A stretch of 64,000 bases of DNA from Rhizobium sp. CF122. Lineage in GTDB: Bacteria; Pseudomonadota; Alphaproteobacteria; Rhizobiales; Rhizobiaceae. The notes under the pieces are model-generated. The model did no database searches. It saw only the letters and a program-made list of their open reading frames with translations, and was not told the origin of the DNA. Shown piece by piece: positions 8,219 through 15,855 of this stretch. The stretch lies in assembly GCF_000282035.1 (NCBI RefSeq), contig NZ_AKKA01000078.1, forward strand, positions 44,829 through 108,828. Direction: 5' to 3'. The translations under genes were made by a program, and so were the position numbers. Positions within the stretch are counted from its first letter, which is position 1. The number at the start of each line of letters is the position of its first letter.

Positions 8219-8398
8219 ATGAAAACAACTTCGGTGCCGCACGACATTTACATGAAGCACGAGATCGAATGGTAAGCGCTTCGCGCGGCCGCTGATATTC
8301 AGATCGATCTGGAAAGAATCGAGATCATGAATTCGCTGGGCTCTCGTTGGGATCCGCCGACGCGCTTGAGGCCGGACACGGCGTCCCCGGCGGTGTAG
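8219..8398 (+). other. Short frame interrupted by a TAA (possible gene remnant)
   Basis: ATG 8219 encodes 18 residues up to TAA 8273. The same frame then stays open through a second ATG at 8327 (MNSLGSRWDPPTRLRPD) to TAG 8396. Acidic-rich DIQIDLERIEI lies between the two. It might be a decayed small gene or chance. The rest of 8164-8731 has no feature I can support. Confidence 0.2.
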
Positions 8399-8731
8399 CT
8401 TTAATGCCTTTTGCCCGCGGTTTTCGTCGGGCGCTCCGGAGCATCCTGGATCGTCACTCTGATGATCGGGATCGCTCGAACCGCGGTTCTACTTCCTGCA
8501 AGATGAACGGCCCGTAAGTCGCAGCAACGGTGGCTAGGACCGCGACCGGCCAATAGCGGAGTGCAAGCTTGCGCCGGAAAGCCACATGCTGGCCCGGATG
8601 GGCGCAGCTCCGACTGAGGGAAAATGTCAGCACATCCGCTGCTCCTCGTCTTCCATACGAAAATGAAGAACTGCCAACCTTTCGGAAAGGATTGCCCGGC
8701 GATAATCCGTGCGTTCACGGGAATCGGATAG

Positions 8732-9430
8732 ATGGCAAAGACTGCGACCCGCCGCCGCAAATCATCGGCACGATCGAAGGGAAGGGGAGGCGGAAGCGCT
8801 CTTCCCTGGACAATCATCGGCGTCATCGCCGTTGGTGGCATTGCGACTTACGACAACTGGAAGAGCGTGAAGCCGATGCTCGCCACGCATGCGCCGGCCT
8901 CCCTCGTCTCCCGGCCGGCCTTGGTCGCGCGGAGCGAACCTGCACGCGATTCCAGCCCAAAGCAGACCGCCTCGATCACCGCGGCGGCACGCATCATGCC
9001 GCCTGCCGCTGTGCCTATTCCGGCCAAGGCACCTGCCGTGCCGGAAAAAGCGATCCCGGCCTCCATCTCGCCCGCGCAGGCGCAGACCGGCAAGGCCGCG
9101 TTCGGTTATTGCGGGCAGGGAGAGCACATCAACTGCGTCGCTGATGGAGGCACGTTCTGGTACAAGGGCGAGAAGATCGCCATTGCCGACGTCGTGAGCC
9201 CTGGCATTGAGACGGCCCGTTGTGACAACGAGAAGCGCCTGGGCTTCTCTGCCAAGCTGCGGCTCCTGAACATCCTGAACTCCGGATCCTTCTCGATGAA
9301 CCCGGCCGGGCAGCCGGGCAAGGCCGGCGCGCCGCATGTCGTGTCGCGCGACGGCCGGTCGATCGGCGTGCAGATGATCAACGAGGGCTTGGCCCGCAAA
9401 CCCGGCGCGAATGGCGCCTGGTGCGCCTGA
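8732..9430 (+). CDS. Membrane-anchored thermonuclease-fold protein with degenerate active site
   Basis: This 232-residue protein has a very basic N-terminus (MAKTATRRRKSSARSKGRGGG), one membrane helix at about 24-40, an Ala/Pro-rich linker to about residue 110, and a C-terminal SNase-like domain beginning FGYCGQGEHINC. Compared with staphylococcal nuclease, DGDT reads DGGT, the position of R35 is Ala, and the VDTPE motif reads VVSPG, so the metal and general-base residues are missing; the DGR corresponding to R87 remains. Cysteine pairs suggest a disulfide-bonded extracytoplasmic domain. A catalytic role is therefore doubtful, and a binding or structural role is more likely. Fold recognition is by motif, not search. 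Confidence 0.65.
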   Translation: MAKTATRRRKSSARSKGRGGGSALPWTIIGVIAVGGIATYDNWKSVKPMLATHAPASLVSRPALVARSEPARDSSPKQTASITAAARIMPPAAVPIPAKAPAVPEKAIPASISPAQAQTGKAAFGYCGQGEHINCVADGGTFWYKGEKIAIADVVSPGIETARCDNEKRLGFSAKLRLLNILNSGSFSMNPAGQPGKAGAPHVVSRDGRSIGVQMINEGLARKPGANGAWCA

Positions 9431-9457
9431 GCCTGGCCCGTAGCCGCAAACGGTGGC

Positions 9458-9937
9458 CTACTTCTGCTTCGGCGCCTTGCCATTGGTGCGGAAGCTGCCC
9501 GCAAAGGCCGTGTCCTTGCTTTCGGCCGTGCATTCGATGGCAACCGGCTTGCCGCCGTAGGGGTTGCCCATCGTGCAGGTGCCGGCAACTTTCACCTGAC
9601 CCGTCATCTTCTGGCCGACGCCCGTCACCACAAGATTGAGTGGCATGCGGGCGTTGCCGTTGGAGGCGGGCTTGATGGCCGTGCCATCGCCTTGAAAGCC
9701 CAGCATCTTGCCGCCCGAGGTGAAGATGAAGGTGACTTGGCCATTCACAAGCGTCACGCTCGCAAGTTCGGCTTCGCAACCCTTCGTCGCGTCGACCTTG
9801 CCGACGACGAGCTTGGCGCACTTGCCGGCGAGCGTCAGGGCACCGGGCGCGCCGGGGAAATTCTGCGATGCCGCGTCCGCTGTCGTGGTCAGTGTCGCGG
9901 CGATGAGCGAAGCGGCGGCCAAAGTTGCCAGTCTCAT
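9458..9937 (-). CDS. Small secreted protein (159 aa), unknown
   Basis: The ATG at 9937 is chosen because GAGGTAA lies just upstream and the protein then begins with a classical signal peptide (MRLATLAAASLIAATLTTTADA). The mature part is about 137 residues, with a Gly/Thr-rich beta-type pattern, two or three cysteines (GKCAKL, GCEAEL, GTCTMG, IECTAE) and a lysine-rich tail ending APKQK. It is probably a periplasmic beta-sandwich protein. I recognise no family. It converges on the nuclease-like gene, with 27 bases between the stops. Confidence 0.65.
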   Translation of the reverse strand: MRLATLAAASLIAATLTTTADAASQNFPGAPGALTLAGKCAKLVVGKVDATKGCEAELASVTLVNGQVTFIFTSGGKMLGFQGDGTAIKPASNGNARMPLNLVVTGVGQKMTGQVKVAGTCTMGNPYGGKPVAIECTAESKDTAFAGSFRTNGKAPKQK

Positions 9938-10276
9938 GTCTTTACCTCGTAGTTCTTGTCTCAGCAGTGCTGTTTGTCGGCAGCGACTTGCCATTGTTCT
10001 GTGTTCGAAATTGGTCGATAGGCCCGACTTTCAATTCTGGCAATCGGCAAAGAAAACCCGAACGAGAACGCCGGATGATCTCCCGGTGTACTTCGCGCTC
10101 TATACGGACGTCCTCTGCATGCGGATGGCGCTTGGGCAAAGCGATCGCGAGCGATAGCTGCACGCTCGTCTGCCAGCGAGACTGCCAGTCTAGCTAAGAT
10201 TGAGGGGCTGCCGATTTGTCGGCTCGCGGAAAGCGAGTATAGTCTTTATTCCGCCATGCACATTCGGGGGAGCGAA
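9938..10276. other. Intergenic region between two secreted-protein genes
   Basis: The two flanking genes diverge, so their promoters must lie here. I see no hairpin, repeat or coding frame that I can support; short antisense frames show no ribosome site. Confidence 0.5.
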
Positions 10277-10597
10277 ATGGGCGCTGCTTCTCGCATTGCC
10301 GCCAATGCTGCGATCTTAGCTGCTACGCTGGTACTGCCATCGGCCGCGTTCTGCGCAGCGGCACTGAACGTCGATGCGCGCTCTTCAACCTGTAGCCAGA
10401 TCTCGCAGATCATCCGCCAGAACAAGAAGGTATTCGTCCGCTCCGGATTCGGCGGCAGCAGCTTTCGCTATCCGCCTGCCAAATGCGGCTGGGGCTATGC
10501 GCGCACCACGGCTAGTTTCCGGGATGCGGCGGGCAAACAATGCGTCCTTGACTACGCCTGCGCTTACGACAGCGGATCGTTTTACAACAACCCGTAG
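10277..10597 (+). CDS. Small secreted cysteine-containing protein (106 aa)
   Basis: The start at 10277 is preferred over an ATG 21 bases upstream because GGGGGAG lies 5-6 bases before it. The signal peptide (MGAASRIAANAAILAATLVLPSAAFCAAA) is followed by a mature region of about 75 residues. Four conserved-looking cysteines (STCSQ, AKCGWG, KQCVLD, YACAYD) and aromatic residues suggest a small disulfide-bonded periplasmic protein. Similar short proteins are common in rhizobia, but I know no function. Confidence 0.6.
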   Translation: MGAASRIAANAAILAATLVLPSAAFCAAALNVDARSSTCSQISQIIRQNKKVFVRSGFGGSSFRYPPAKCGWGYARTTASFRDAAGKQCVLDYACAYDSGSFYNNP

Positions 10598-10691
10598 CGT
10601 GGCGGGAGGCCGGCGCAAAGGTTGAGACGTCCATCCGTTTCTTTCCGCTCGTGGGCGCTGCACGCAGTCAATGCCCGAGCTGCACCGGAAC

Positions 10692-10726
10692 GAAAAAGGG
10701 CTTAGCGGTTTCCCGCTAAGCCCTTG
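10692..10726 (-). terminator. Terminator of tRNA-Val
   Basis: On the minus strand, an AAGGGCTTAGCGG-type 12-13-bp stem with a 3-4-base loop is followed by TTTTTCG, 8 bases past the tRNA 3' end. Confidence 0.85.
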
Positions 10727-10734
10727 AATTCGAA

Positions 10735-10809
<75 letters not shown>

Positions 10810-10823
10810 ATCCGATGGCGGCG

Positions 10824-10852
10824 CATAGACCACAAACCCTTTTTGCCGTCAA
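10824..10852 (-). promoter_or_regulatory. Promoter of tRNA-Val
   Basis: TTGACG and TCTATG are separated by 17 bases, and the -10 box ends 14 bases before the tRNA, a good sigma-70-type match. Confidence 0.65.
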
Positions 10853-10892
10853 TAGGCTTTTTTCGGTTTTGTGACATACGCTGCCGGAAGCC

Positions 10893-11255
10893 TTACGCGG
10901 CAAGCATTTTGTTCACTTCCTCGACGAGGTCGCGCAGGTGGAAAGGCTTGGAAAGAACCTTTGCGTCCTTCGGTGCCTTCGAATCAGGGTTCAGTGCGAC
11001 AGCCGCGAATCCGGTGATGAACATCACCTTCAGGTCCGGATCGAGCTCGGTCGCGCGGCGCGCCAGTTCGATTCCGTCCATCTCGGGCATGACGATATCG
11101 GTCAGGAGCAGCGAGAAGGGTTCTTCGCGAAGCCTGTCATAGGCGCTGGCGCCGTTGTCGTAGGAGAGGACCTTGTAGCCCGCCTTTTCAAGCGCCTTCA
11201 CAAGGAAGCGGCGCATGTCGTTGTCGTCTTCTGCAAGAAGTATCTTCTGAGTCAT
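10893..11255 (-). CDS. cpdR: CpdR, single-domain response regulator
   Basis: This 120-residue stand-alone receiver begins MTQKILLAEDDNDMRRFL and has an acidic pair DD, a phosphoacceptor Asp in LLLTDIVMPEMDG, Thr in MFITGF and Lys in LSKPFH. It ends in EEVNKMLAA; in Caulobacter CpdR the C-terminal Ala-Ala is important. In alphaproteobacteria, unphosphorylated CpdR brings ClpXP to the cell pole and directs CtrA and other substrates for degradation, under control of the CckA-ChpT relay. In Ensifer the orthologue is needed for normal symbiosis. It is a single-gene unit, divergent from an amidohydrolase-like gene. Confidence 0.92.
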   Translation of the reverse strand: MTQKILLAEDDNDMRRFLVKALEKAGYKVLSYDNGASAYDRLREEPFSLLLTDIVMPEMDGIELARRATELDPDLKVMFITGFAAVALNPDSKAPKDAKVLSKPFHLRDLVEEVNKMLAA

Positions 11256-11441
11256 TATCCAGACCGCTTATCAGTAATTTATGCGTGGGCTCCAGCCATT
11301 TACACTAGAGTTCGGCCAGTAAACAACCAATGAAGAGGTCATCCAAGGCGTCATCCCCATGAGATAGTATGGACTTGCCGTGCGGCAACTGGCAACATGG
11401 GCGAAGCAGTGGCCTCCTGGCAGGGTAAAGAGGGAAAAAGG

Positions 11442-12323
11442 GTGCAGGAAATCCCCGAATACGCACTTTTCGAGGTCCGGGAGCCTTTGTCGCACACCAT
11501 TCCATTTGTTTACAACTCGCCGCATAGCGGGCGCATCTATCCTCCCGAATTCATCGCTCAGTCCCGGCTCGAGGGCGTTTCGATACGTCGTTCCGAGGAC
11601 CACTACGTCGATGAACTGTTCGGCGATGCGAGCGCGCTCGGCGCGCCGTTCCTGCTTGCCAACTTTCCGCGCGCCTATCTGGATGTGAACCGCGAGCCCT
11701 ACGAGCTCGATCCGCGTATGTTCGACGGTCTGCTGCCGCCTTACGCGAACATCAATTCGCTGCGTGTCGCAGGCGGGCTCGGCACCATTCCGCGCATCGT
11801 TGCCGAGAACATGGAAATCTATGCGCGTCGGCTGTCGGTGCAGGAAGGGCTCGATCGCATCGAGGCCGTCTATAAGCCGTATCATGCGGCGCTGCGGCGG
11901 TTGATCGCCCGCACGCATGTCCAGTTCGGCTTTGGTGTGCTGATCGATTGCCACTCCATGCCGGGCAATGTCCGTGTCGCCGGCACAAATGCGCGGCCGG
12001 ATTTCATCATCGGCGATCGCTATGGCACCAGCGCTTCGGCGGAACTGTCGCGCGCGGCCGTCGCCATCTTCGAAGAAATGGGCTTCACGGCGATCCGCAA
12101 CAAGCCCTATGCCGGCGGCTTCATCACCGAGCATTACGGCCGCCCGTCACGCGGGCTGCATGCTCTGCAGATCGAAGTGAACCGGTCGATCTATGTCGAC
12201 GAAATTACGCTGGAAAAGCGGGCCGACTTCGCTTCGGTTGCCGGAGCGATCACCGCCTTCATGCGCCAGTTGGCGGTCTATGTGGCGCAGTTCGCGACAG
12301 ACTCTGCCCTGGCTGCCGAGTAA
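11442..12323 (+). CDS. N-formylglutamate amidohydrolase family protein
   Basis: This protein has about 293 residues from GTG 11442 (AAAGAGGG lies 7 bases upstream) or 308 from ATG 11397. It shows the PF05013 pattern: NSPHSGRIYPP near the start, the paired acidic and basic motifs YEDHYVDELF and ANFPRAYLDVNREPYELD, then IDCHSMPG and a C-terminal LQIEVNRSIYVDE. In HutG this zinc fold hydrolyses N-formylglutamate in histidine breakdown, but no hut genes lie here, so the substrate is uncertain. The gene lies next to cpdR in other rhizobia too. The start is the only uncertain point of structure. Confidence 0.85.
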   Translation: MQEIPEYALFEVREPLSHTIPFVYNSPHSGRIYPPEFIAQSRLEGVSIRRSEDHYVDELFGDASALGAPFLLANFPRAYLDVNREPYELDPRMFDGLLPPYANINSLRVAGGLGTIPRIVAENMEIYARRLSVQEGLDRIEAVYKPYHAALRRLIARTHVQFGFGVLIDCHSMPGNVRVAGTNARPDFIIGDRYGTSASAELSRAAVAIFEEMGFTAIRNKPYAGGFITEHYGRPSRGLHALQIEVNRSIYVDEITLEKRADFASVAGAITAFMRQLAVYVAQFATDSALAAE

Positions 12324-12338
12324 GCCTTCAAGACTGTC

Positions 12339-12416
12339 AAAAAAAGACCGCCTTACGGCGGTCCAAGTCTAGGGAGGAAACACCCAAGGAGGGTATTTAC
12401 AGTCAGAAGACTGTGA
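12339..12416 (-). ncRNA. mmgR: mmgR-type sRNA (alpha-r8 family, suhB RNA)
   Basis: On the minus strand, hairpin 1 (ACAGTC-TTCT-GACTGT), hairpin 2 (ACCC-TCCTT-GGGT), a single-stranded linker TTTCCTCCCT, and a terminator stem GACCGCC-GTAA-GGCGGTC ending in seven Ts span about 77 bases. The TTTCCTCCCT linker is the conserved anti-Shine-Dalgarno motif of the mmgR/Sm8 sRNAs, and the length matches. The Rfam suhB family, to which mmgR belongs, is named for lying beside suhB-like genes; the next gene here is the inositol-phosphatase-like hisN. In Ensifer meliloti this RNA limits polyhydroxybutyrate storage and responds to nitrogen state. Identification is from remembered family features, without a covariance search. 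Confidence 0.82.
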
Positions 12417-12420
12417 GCAA

Positions 12421-12467
12421 ACGCTACTATTGCGGTGCACAATTGTCAATCAGAATTTTGCGGTGCA
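12421..12467 (-). promoter_or_regulatory. mmgR promoter with two copies of a direct repeat
   Basis: TTGACA (12444-12449) and TAGCGT (12421-12426) are separated by 17 bases and lead to a start at about 12415. TTGCGGTGCA (plus-strand reading) occurs exactly twice, at 12430-12439 inside the spacer and 12458-12467 upstream of the -35 box, 28 bases apart. The second strand of each repeat contains TGCACC, which resembles a half-site of NtrC-type operators. Confidence 0.6.
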
Positions 12468-12555
12468 AAAATATTGTGCAGCCGGCTAAATGCTGCCGCT
12501 CTCGTTTGCAACCGGCCGCAATTCCGCTATGAAAAGCGCCACTCGCGCGCCACCG

Positions 12556-13341
12556 ATGGATTTCACCATGCTTCCTGATCGCTCGTTCTTCAACCGCCTT
12601 GCGGAGGCCGCCAAGGCCGAAACGCTGCCGCGTTTCCGTTCCGGGCTTGACGTGACCAACAAGCTGTCGAGCGGCTTTGACCCGGTCACCGAGGGCGACA
12701 GGGCTGCGGAAGTCGCCATTCGCTCGCTGATCGAGAAACACTTTCCAGATCATGGCATTCTTGGTGAAGAGCACGGCAATGTCGGCCTCGACCGCGAATA
12801 TGTGTGGGTTATCGACCCGATCGATGGTACGCGCGCCTTTATTTCGGGCGTGCCTGTCTGGGGAACGCTGATCGGTCTGCAGCGCGACGGTCGGGCCATT
12901 ATGGGGATGATCGAGCAGCCCTTTACCGGCGAACGCTACTTCGCGGATGCGAATGGTTCCATCTACAGCGGTCCGGAGGGAGAGCGCCGGCTGCAGGTTC
13001 GCGATTGCGGCGCCCTGACGAACGCCATCCTTTTCACCACCTCGCCGCATCTCTTTGTAGGCGTCGAAATGGAGAAATATCGGGAAATCGAAAGCCAGGT
13101 GCGGCTGTTCCGCTACGGAACGGATTGCTACGCCTATGCGCTGCTTGCCGCCGGCCACGTTGACCTGGTGATCGAAAACAGCCTGAAGCCCTACGATGTC
13201 GGCGGCATCATTCCCGTCATCGAGAATGCCGGCGGGATCATCACGACCTGGGATGGCGGGCGTCCGGAAAACGGCGGTTCGATCATTGCCGCAGGCAGCC
13301 GCGCCGTCTACGAACAGGCAATGGCTGTCCTCAATCGATAA
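12556..13341 (+). CDS. hisN: HisN-type histidinol-phosphatase (inositol monophosphatase family)
   Basis: This Mg-dependent phosphatase has about 261 residues from ATG 12556, or fewer from 12568. The metal-binding motifs are present: GEEHG (about residue 73), IDPIDGTRAFISG (about 92-104) and a C-terminal KPYDVGG. The KPYDVGG form and DPIDGTRAF are characteristic of the HisN branch, which removes phosphate from histidinol phosphate, rather than of true inositol phosphatases. In rhizobia the mmgR sRNA and cpdR lie near this gene. Upstream in-frame ATGs at 12490 and 12529 lack good ribosome sites. Distinguishing HisN from SuhB-like activity by sequence is reasonable but not absolute. Confidence 0.8.
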   Translation: MDFTMLPDRSFFNRLAEAAKAETLPRFRSGLDVTNKLSSGFDPVTEGDRAAEVAIRSLIEKHFPDHGILGEEHGNVGLDREYVWVIDPIDGTRAFISGVPVWGTLIGLQRDGRAIMGMIEQPFTGERYFADANGSIYSGPEGERRLQVRDCGALTNAILFTTSPHLFVGVEMEKYREIESQVRLFRYGTDCYAYALLAAGHVDLVIENSLKPYDVGGIIPVIENAGGIITTWDGGRPENGGSIIAAGSRAVYEQAMAVLNR

Positions 13342-13383
13342 CAGCAATCGGCACTTCCAGAGGTCACTCGGATAGCGATCGGG

Positions 13384-14358
13384 CTACGTGCCAAACCCTT
13401 CGACTTCCTCGACCGCCTCGGCATCGCTGCCGGGAATGAAGGCGTGAAATGCCGCAAGTGCTGCCTTGCGGTAGACATCGCGCTCCTGCAGCACCTCATG
13501 CCGCCCACCATTGATCGGTACGAACTGAGCGGCGCGGAAATAGCGTGAGATTCGCTCCTGCGCGATATAGGGCACGATGGCGTCGCGCGTCGGCGCGATC
13601 ACGACCGTTGGTATGGTGATCGAAAACAGATGGCTCGGAGAGGTCACGCGGTCGATCGCCCGGAAGGAGTCGTGCAGCCAGCGCGCGGTCGGCGGGCCAA
13701 GCGTCAGTTCCGGATGGGCCGCGGCAATGGCGACGTTGCGCTCGAACCGCGTCTCGTCCGATGTTAGGGGGTTATCGCGGAACGGCTGCTCCTTGAGTTT
13801 GCGCGTTAGCGGAAACGAGCCGAGACCGAGCGAACAGGCGACCCCGGCGAGGGCGCGGATGGTGCCTTCCGACGCCGCCTGACCTGAGAGGCCGATAAAG
13901 GGTGCCGTCAGCACCATCCGCTCGATGCGTGTCGAAAGGTACGGGGCGGCGGACATCGCGATCAGCGCTCCGGTCGAATGCGCGAGAATGAAGAAGGGCA
14001 GGCGGGTATCCGGCAGCACGATCTTCTCGAGGAACGTGTCGAGGTCATGCTCGTAATCGATGAAGCGCCGGACATGGCCGTAGGAGCCCTTCTTCAGAAG
14101 CCGGTCGGAGCCGCCCTGGCCGCGCAGATCGAAGGTCGCGACCCAGAGCCCCTTGGCCGTCAGGTCGCGGATCGTCTCGAAATACTTCTCGATAAATTCG
14201 TTTCGGCCCTGGAGGAGGACGACAGTGCCCTTCGCTACCGGCGCATCAGAGCGGAAGACGGCATAGCGCAGCCGATGGCCATCGTGCGTCTCCAAGTAGC
14301 CTTCGGTGCGGTTTTCGGGTGCCGGATTGTCGGGGGTCGAAAAAAGGACCTGTTCCAT
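13384..14358 (-). CDS. Alpha/beta hydrolase (lysophospholipase / monoacylglycerol lipase type)
   Basis: This 324-residue serine hydrolase has a nucleophile elbow AHSTGAL (Ser about 129), an acidic residue in PTRDAIVP and a catalytic His in GGRHEVL near the C-terminus. An oxyanion-type motif LLQGRNEFIEKYFE and FDLRGQGGSD are typical of the PldB/hydrolase_4 family, which acts on lysophospholipids or monoacylglycerols. It has no signal peptide. It is convergent with hisN, 43 bases apart, and divergent from the Hint-domain gene. Substrate is not determinable. Confidence 0.85.
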   Translation of the reverse strand: MEQVLFSTPDNPAPENRTEGYLETHDGHRLRYAVFRSDAPVAKGTVVLLQGRNEFIEKYFETIRDLTAKGLWVATFDLRGQGGSDRLLKKGSYGHVRRFIDYEHDLDTFLEKIVLPDTRLPFFILAHSTGALIAMSAAPYLSTRIERMVLTAPFIGLSGQAASEGTIRALAGVACSLGLGSFPLTRKLKEQPFRDNPLTSDETRFERNVAIAAAHPELTLGPPTARWLHDSFRAIDRVTSPSHLFSITIPTVVIAPTRDAIVPYIAQERISRYFRAAQFVPINGGRHEVLQERDVYRKAALAAFHAFIPGSDAEAVEEVEGFGT

Positions 14359-14618
14359 GGTCGATCGATCGTGTCCTTCGCGGATTCGCCTCTAGAGTAA
14401 AGCGGATAGGCGATCGCGCTGTCAAATCAAAGAAAAAAGCTTCGGTAACGGGCGATGGATCGGACGTTGAATTTGGTCGTTGCCTTGCAAATCCTTGACC
14501 CGAACGACCGGCCTTGCCTACTCCCTTTTCGGTAGGTGTTAGCGCTATTCTCCGAAGTTCAATGCAATACAACTTATTATAACATGGGCTGGCGTTACTC
14601 TTATCAAAGGAAGCCAGC
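14359..14618. promoter_or_regulatory. Divergent intergenic region of hydrolase and Hint gene
   Basis: This stretch holds the promoters of both flanking genes. Ahead of the Hint gene, an AT-rich TTATTATAAC element and then AAAGGAAG, 5 bases before the ATG, are seen. No other feature is visible. Confidence 0.45.
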
Positions 14619-15497
14619 ATGTCATCCACGGAAGATCCGAAGCTGCCACGCAATACCGCACGAAGGCATTTTCTAGGTGTGGCCGCCGCCGCCGGTGCTC
14701 GGCTCGCCAGCGTCGCGGCCGCAGCAACGGCAGTTTCCACGTCTCCCGCGAGCGCGATGGGCCGGCGTTGGGGGAGGGGAAACTCCGGGAGAGGCGGGAA
14801 CGGCTCTGGCGGAGGCGGACACGGCAGTTCCGGCGGCGGCGGTGGCGGTGGCGCGCAGTGCTTCCTGCGTGGGACGGCGATCCTCACGGATTGCGGTGAA
14901 AAGCCTGTCGAGGATCTTCGCATCGGCGATCGCGTTTCGCTTCCGGATGGGGATGCCCGCCCGATCAAGTGGGTCGGCCGCCAAGTCTTCAAGAAAAGTG
15001 GTGCACGCTGGCATGAAGGCGTGGTGCCGATCCGCGTCTCGCGCCACGCGCTGGATAGCCGAACACCACATTCCGATCTCTACCTATCGCCCGGCCATGC
15101 GCTGTTCCTGAATGGCGTTCTGATCCGTGTGAAGGATCTGGTGAACGGCACGACAATCGCACCGGTCGTTCCTGCGGCCGATAAGTCGATCGAGTACTAT
15201 GCCGTCCTGCTCAATACGCATGAGGTCATCCTTGCCGAGGGCGCTGCAGCCGAAACTTTCCATCCCTCGGACAGCAACCACGAAAACTTCTCTAATTTTG
15301 CGGAGTACGAACGTCTTTATGCCGGCGAGGCGCGCACTTCGATGACATCCTATGCGACGGTCCTCGGCGAGGAAGGCGGCTGGAAGCATTTGAAAGCGCT
15401 TCTTCTGCTTGGCGCTTCGCATTTGTTGCCGATGCGCGATCCATTCCAGGATGCCTGCAGGAAGATTAACGCGCGCGCCAAAGAGCTATCGGCCTGA
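14619..15497 (+). CDS. Tat-exported Hint-domain protein
   Basis: This 292-residue protein starts with a twin-arginine signal (TARRHFLGVAAAAG, arginines at about 15-16) and an Ala-rich segment to about 46. A Gly/Ser linker of about 33 residues follows, then a Hint (hedgehog/intein) domain starting at Cys81 in CFLRGTAILT and continuing EKPVEDLRIGDRV. Conserved HSDLYLSPGHALFLNG (151-166) and HEVILAEGAAAETF (201-214) are present. There is no C-terminal His-Asn plus nucleophile, so autocleavage without splicing is possible but splicing is not expected. The C-terminal 70 residues are of unknown role. Related Hint proteins in alphaproteobacteria are usually RTX-like or calcium-associated; this one is Tat-linked. 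Confidence 0.8.
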   Translation: MSSTEDPKLPRNTARRHFLGVAAAAGARLASVAAAATAVSTSPASAMGRRWGRGNSGRGGNGSGGGGHGSSGGGGGGGAQCFLRGTAILTDCGEKPVEDLRIGDRVSLPDGDARPIKWVGRQVFKKSGARWHEGVVPIRVSRHALDSRTPHSDLYLSPGHALFLNGVLIRVKDLVNGTTIAPVVPAADKSIEYYAVLLNTHEVILAEGAAAETFHPSDSNHENFSNFAEYERLYAGEARTSMTSYATVLGEEGGWKHLKALLLLGASHLLPMRDPFQDACRKINARAKELSA

Positions 15498-15522
15498 TTT
15501 CCTCGTCTTCGAGCTCGAATCA

Positions 15523-15660
15523 AAAAAAGACCGGCATGCGGAACTTGAGGGGTTTCGCGATGCCGGCCGGAGATCGGGCTGAAGACGAAGGGACGATACA
15601 CTCCAGCCATCGGGCCAGTGTCACCCGATGGCACGATTCCTAATCCCCCACTCATGAACG
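15523..15660 (-). ncRNA. Candidate sRNA on the minus strand
   Basis: A terminator-like hairpin (CCGGCAT with ATGCCGG, 15530-15568) is followed on the minus strand by seven Ts (15523-15529). Upstream is a 9-bp perfect hairpin (GCCATCGGG with CCCGATGGC, 15606-15632). No minus-strand gene ends here: the nearest upstream minus gene is beyond 16.3 kb and has its own features. A stand-alone transcript of roughly 130 bases would explain this. I cannot name a family, and no clear promoter is seen. Confidence 0.4.
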
Positions 15661-15721
15661 GCTTCCGAACCGGCTATTCATATGCGGTTCACGCAACGTG
15701 AGTTCGCTCCTGTGCCAGGGT

Positions 15722-15750
15722 CTTGAACTGCGCAAAAGCCATCCCCATCT
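15722..15750 (+). promoter_or_regulatory. RpoH-type heat-shock promoter of hsp20
   Basis: CTTGAA (15722) and CCATCT (15745) are separated by 17 bases, which matches the alphaproteobacterial sigma-32 pattern. The inferred start near 15757 coincides with the first hairpin of the leader. Confidence 0.65.
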
Positions 15751-15755
15751 CATTC

Positions 15756-15855
15756 CTGCAGGCGCCAAACGGGCCTGCAGAACCGTCCCAAAGCTGCCGA
15801 ATAAGGGGTTTTAGGGGCACCTATCGCAACACGTCGCTTCCTTAAGGAGGACATC
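15756..15855 (+). promoter_or_regulatory. ROSE-like RNA thermometer in the hsp20 leader
   Basis: The leader starts with a perfect hairpin (CTGCAGGC with GCCTGCAG, 15756-15780) and ends with CTTCC-TTAA-GGAGG (15837-15850), a hairpin that buries the Shine-Dalgarno sequence 5 bases before the ATG and contains a U-G wobble. This is the layout of ROSE elements, which melt at heat-shock temperature and are common ahead of rhizobial small heat-shock genes. Confidence 0.72.

Noticed and set aside
6467..8260. 597-codon version of the DUF475 gene
   Set aside because: Family features begin at 7558 with a ribosome site; the upstream part would be coding in no known relative.
8325..8355. EcoRI-like and BamHI-like sequences close together
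   Set aside because: Such sites occur by chance; no vector-like sequence is around them.
14246..14992. 248-codon minus frame over the Hint gene start
   Set aside because: It lacks a ribosome site and overlaps the Tat/Hint protein, whose motifs are clear.
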